Assembly: GCA_034409565.1 (NCBI GenBank)
Contig: DAOUMS010000001.1
Location: forward strand, 176,962 to 240,961
DNA from: E44-bin89 sp034409565
GTDB taxonomy: Bacteria > Chloroflexota > Dehalococcoidia > Dehalococcoidales > RBG-16-60-22
Direction: 5' to 3'
DNA length: 64,000 nt
Made by a program: the position numbers and the translations under genes. How positions within the stretch are numbered: position 1 is the first letter of the stretch; each line of letters starts with the position of its first letter. The notes beneath the pieces were generated by a model, which worked only from the letters and a program-made list of their open reading frames with translations, did no database searches and was not told the origin of the DNA. Shown in pieces: positions 62,440 to 64,000 of this stretch.

Positions 62440-63162
62440 TTATGATTCCTCCTTGAATAACGGGCGACCTAGGCCGACGTTGACTTTACCGTTGATGTAT
62501 AGAGGCACGTTGAGTTCCTTCAGAGGCTTTTCGCAGAGCGCGGAACCATCTGCCTCAAGTTTGGTGGAGATAGTCAAAGTGAAAACCGTTTCAATCTGTG
62601 CAGCGGCCTCCCGGATTGCTTTGATCACCGCCGGTATATTATCAACCGCAGTGATGCTCTCAATCATGGCCGAACACGCTTTTTCATTGAGAATCTCATC
62701 GTTCAGCTTGCCGGTGCTCTTGTCAACCATAAGATGAGTGACCGGGTTATCATCAGCAAACTCAACTCCCGTTTTGGCCATCGCCTGGGCTACCTTCTCG
62801 ACGTCGTAGAATCTAACCCCGACGCCGGGGCGCCCCATCTCCGCAGTTATGCCGACAAAACCTCTCTTGAAACGGCCGGTAACATCGGTGGTCTTCGCCT
62901 CTTCCGTGCCTCTGCCGGGAACCCTAGTCTCCTTGTGTACTATAAGGGGATTGGAGAAAGCAGCCCTCGCCGAACGAGGCCACTCGTGAACTTCCTCAAC
63001 AAAGGCGTCAACTGGACATACCTCCGCTCTGAAACAGACTCCGCATTCAACACACTCGTCCTCATCAATGGCGGCCACGTCGTCCTTCATGCTGATGGCT
63101 GCCATCGGGCAGTAGGGCAGGCAGGCCTCACAGGCAATGCAGAGTTCAGGATCTATTTTCAA
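62440..63162 (-). CDS. Dicluster ferredoxin with an unrecognised C-terminal domain
   Basis: A 240-residue protein. The N-terminal 52 residues hold CIACEACLPYCP (cluster I) and CVECGVCFRAEVCP (cluster II, with five instead of three residues before the last cysteine). The remaining 190 residues have blocks such as RPGVGVRFYDVEKV and INGKVNVGLGRP that I cannot match to a named domain. It probably delivers electrons to the product of the coupled downstream gene. ATG 63162 has GAAGGAGG. Confidence 0.8.
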   Translation of the reverse strand: MKIDPELCIACEACLPYCPMAAISMKDDVAAIDEDECVECGVCFRAEVCPVDAFVEEVHEWPRSARAAFSNPLIVHKETRVPGRGTEEAKTTDVTGRFKRGFVGITAEMGRPGVGVRFYDVEKVAQAMAKTGVEFADDNPVTHLMVDKSTGKLNDEILNEKACSAMIESITAVDNIPAVIKAIREAAAQIETVFTLTISTKLEADGSALCEKPLKELNVPLYINGKVNVGLGRPLFKEES

Positions 63163-63252
63163 TGCTGTTTCCTCCTTCTTCTGATTATCCGCTCTTTACC
63201 GTTCTGAAAATTGTAAACAGGTTCCACAGTATTGTTTGTTGTGCTGTATATA

Positions 63253-63870
63253 TTACTTTGCTGCCATGGCGGCCATCAGCTTGGCCGCTCGGGCCGGGTT
63301 GAATACACCGCAGGCACATTGAGGTGCCAGGATTTTGGCGGCTTCTTCAGGAGTCTTCCGCCCGGCTTTTATCTCATCCACCATGGACTTTATCAGGTTG
63401 GCCGATATCATGGCGTGGCCGCACATAGTGGCAACCTCAAGGATTTCATTGGGGGGCAGTTTTTCCGTCTTGCCCCAGACACCGAGTGAGAAATTGGCCG
63501 TGTGGTGCTTCAGCCCCGCTTTCCCGATACACTCATCGACTTTCTCATAAATGCCGCTGACCACCACGGACATTCCCAGGTCCGCCTTTTCCAGGTCTTT
63601 TAGCATGTTGGCTACCTGTTCCTGTTTGACAAATACGGCGTGGACAACAGCCTGCGCCGCCTCAACGACTTCTTCCTTGGGGTGGCTGTACATATTCCCC
63701 AGCTTTATGGCGCCTATGTTCACGGGGTCATAGCGCACCGCAATCTCGAGGAATTTCTTCAGCTTGGGGGCATGGCCTTCGTCATTGAAGCCAACGGCGG
63801 GCAAACAGAGCAGCACATAATCTTCACTCAGGCTCTCTCTGGTCCCGCGACGATGCAAAGTGTGTGTCAT
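63253..63870 (-). CDS. Unknown CxCG/MCGH family, copy 3
   Basis: A 205-residue protein, the closest relative of copy 1. MTHTLHRRGT, MCGH at 149-152 and CACGVFNP near 185-192 are intact. It starts 14 nt after the stop of a second ferredoxin-like gene and ends 90 nt before the first. No similarity to a known enzyme was recognised. Confidence 0.75.
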   Translation of the reverse strand: MTHTLHRRGTRESLSEDYVLLCLPAVGFNDEGHAPKLKKFLEIAVRYDPVNIGAIKLGNMYSHPKEEVVEAAQAVVHAVFVKQEQVANMLKDLEKADLGMSVVVSGIYEKVDECIGKAGLKHHTANFSLGVWGKTEKLPPNEILEVATMCGHAMISANLIKSMVDEIKAGRKTPEEAAKILAPQCACGVFNPARAAKLMAAMAAK

Positions 63871-63884
63871 TCGTATCCTCCTGA

Positions 63885-64000
63885 TTAAACATTAGCCACT
63901 GGCCGACCCAGGCCAACGTTCTGTTTTCCGTTGATGTAGTAGGGGATGTCCATCTTGTCCAGCAGTTTGCGCAGTGGGTAGGAGCCATCGGGGTCGGCAC
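63885..64000 (-). CDS. Partial second dicluster-ferredoxin-like gene (runs off the window)
   Basis: The last 38 codons of a minus-strand gene are visible. The product ends DGSYPLRKLLDKMDIPYYI then NGKQNVGLGRP, collinear with the end of the complete ferredoxin-like protein at 62440-63162. It shows that the ferredoxin plus CxCG gene pair is repeated. Its cluster region is outside the window. Confidence 0.75.
   Translation of the reverse strand, partial: ADPDGSYPLRKLLDKMDIPYYINGKQNVGLGRPVANV

Noticed and set aside
1..64000. tRNA, rRNA, CRISPR arrays, insertion sequences or phage genes
   Set aside because: Gaps were read for T-loop motifs, direct repeats and transposase patterns; none was convincing.

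Overview
The window reads as chromosomal DNA of a strictly anaerobic bacterium, most likely a member of the class Dehalococcoidia (Chloroflexota). This is an inference from gene content. The window carries an 11-subunit complex I (nuoABCDHIJKLMN) with no NADH-oxidising NuoEFG module, an ADP-forming acyl-CoA synthetase, a short MetE-like methionine synthase beside methylthioadenosine salvage genes, several ferredoxin-type proteins, a DUF5679 zinc-ribbon protein, and rsmH-ftsA-ftsZ without the usual mur/ftsL/ftsW genes. Coding density is high and base composition is moderately GC-rich, with one clearly AT-rich gene at 31670-32308. No tRNA, rRNA, CRISPR array or insertion sequence was seen.

Layout. 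1-5.7 kb (+): cell division and housekeeping (rsmH, a small protein sharing the RsmH tail, ftsA, ftsZ, a zinc-ribbon protein, rsmD, coaD, ferredoxin). 5.8-10.4 kb (-): a GbsR/MarR-type regulator heading a MacAB-like efflux operon plus cvpA. 10.5-14.2 kb (-): proC, leuS and a 46-residue DUF5679 protein. 14.6 kb (+): an MFS carrier. 15.9-26.3 kb (-): the complex I operon, with a DUF2007-like small protein between nuoK and nuoL and a small membrane protein upstream of nuoA. 26.4-36.8 kb (+): tldD/tldE, a PAC2 protein, a GNAT, mtnA, an AT-rich orphan, mtnP, a core-MetE-like protein, small Cys-rich and basic proteins, and three P-loop or kinase-like genes. 36.8-42.2 kb: dUTPase/dCTP deaminase, a HAD hydrolase, an XRE regulator with a DUF2851 gene, and groESL behind a perfect CIRCE element. 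42.3-48.3 kb (-): MDR dehydrogenase, beta-CASP nuclease, M16 peptidase, acyl-CoA synthetase. 48.4-51.6 kb (+): lysA, holB, ricT-like. 51.6-64 kb (-): HNH nuclease, then a long co-oriented 2-hydroxyacid region (glyoxylate reductase, glycerate kinase, GlcF/E/D-like oxidase, TIM-barrel isomerase, LarA), which ends in a repeated gene set of unknown function.

The most promising undescribed element is that set at 61096-64000. A dicluster ferredoxin with an unrecognised C-terminal domain alternates with a roughly 205-residue family carrying invariant MTHTLHR, MCGH and CxCG(I/V)FNP motifs. There are three copies of the latter and at least two of the former, just upstream of a lactate-racemase-like LarA. 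The second strong finding is regulatory: an XRE repressor gene and its DUF2851 neighbour each have a TTGACA-N17 promoter with the same TACAC-N6-GTGTA palindrome in the spacer, and the repressor mRNA looks leaderless.
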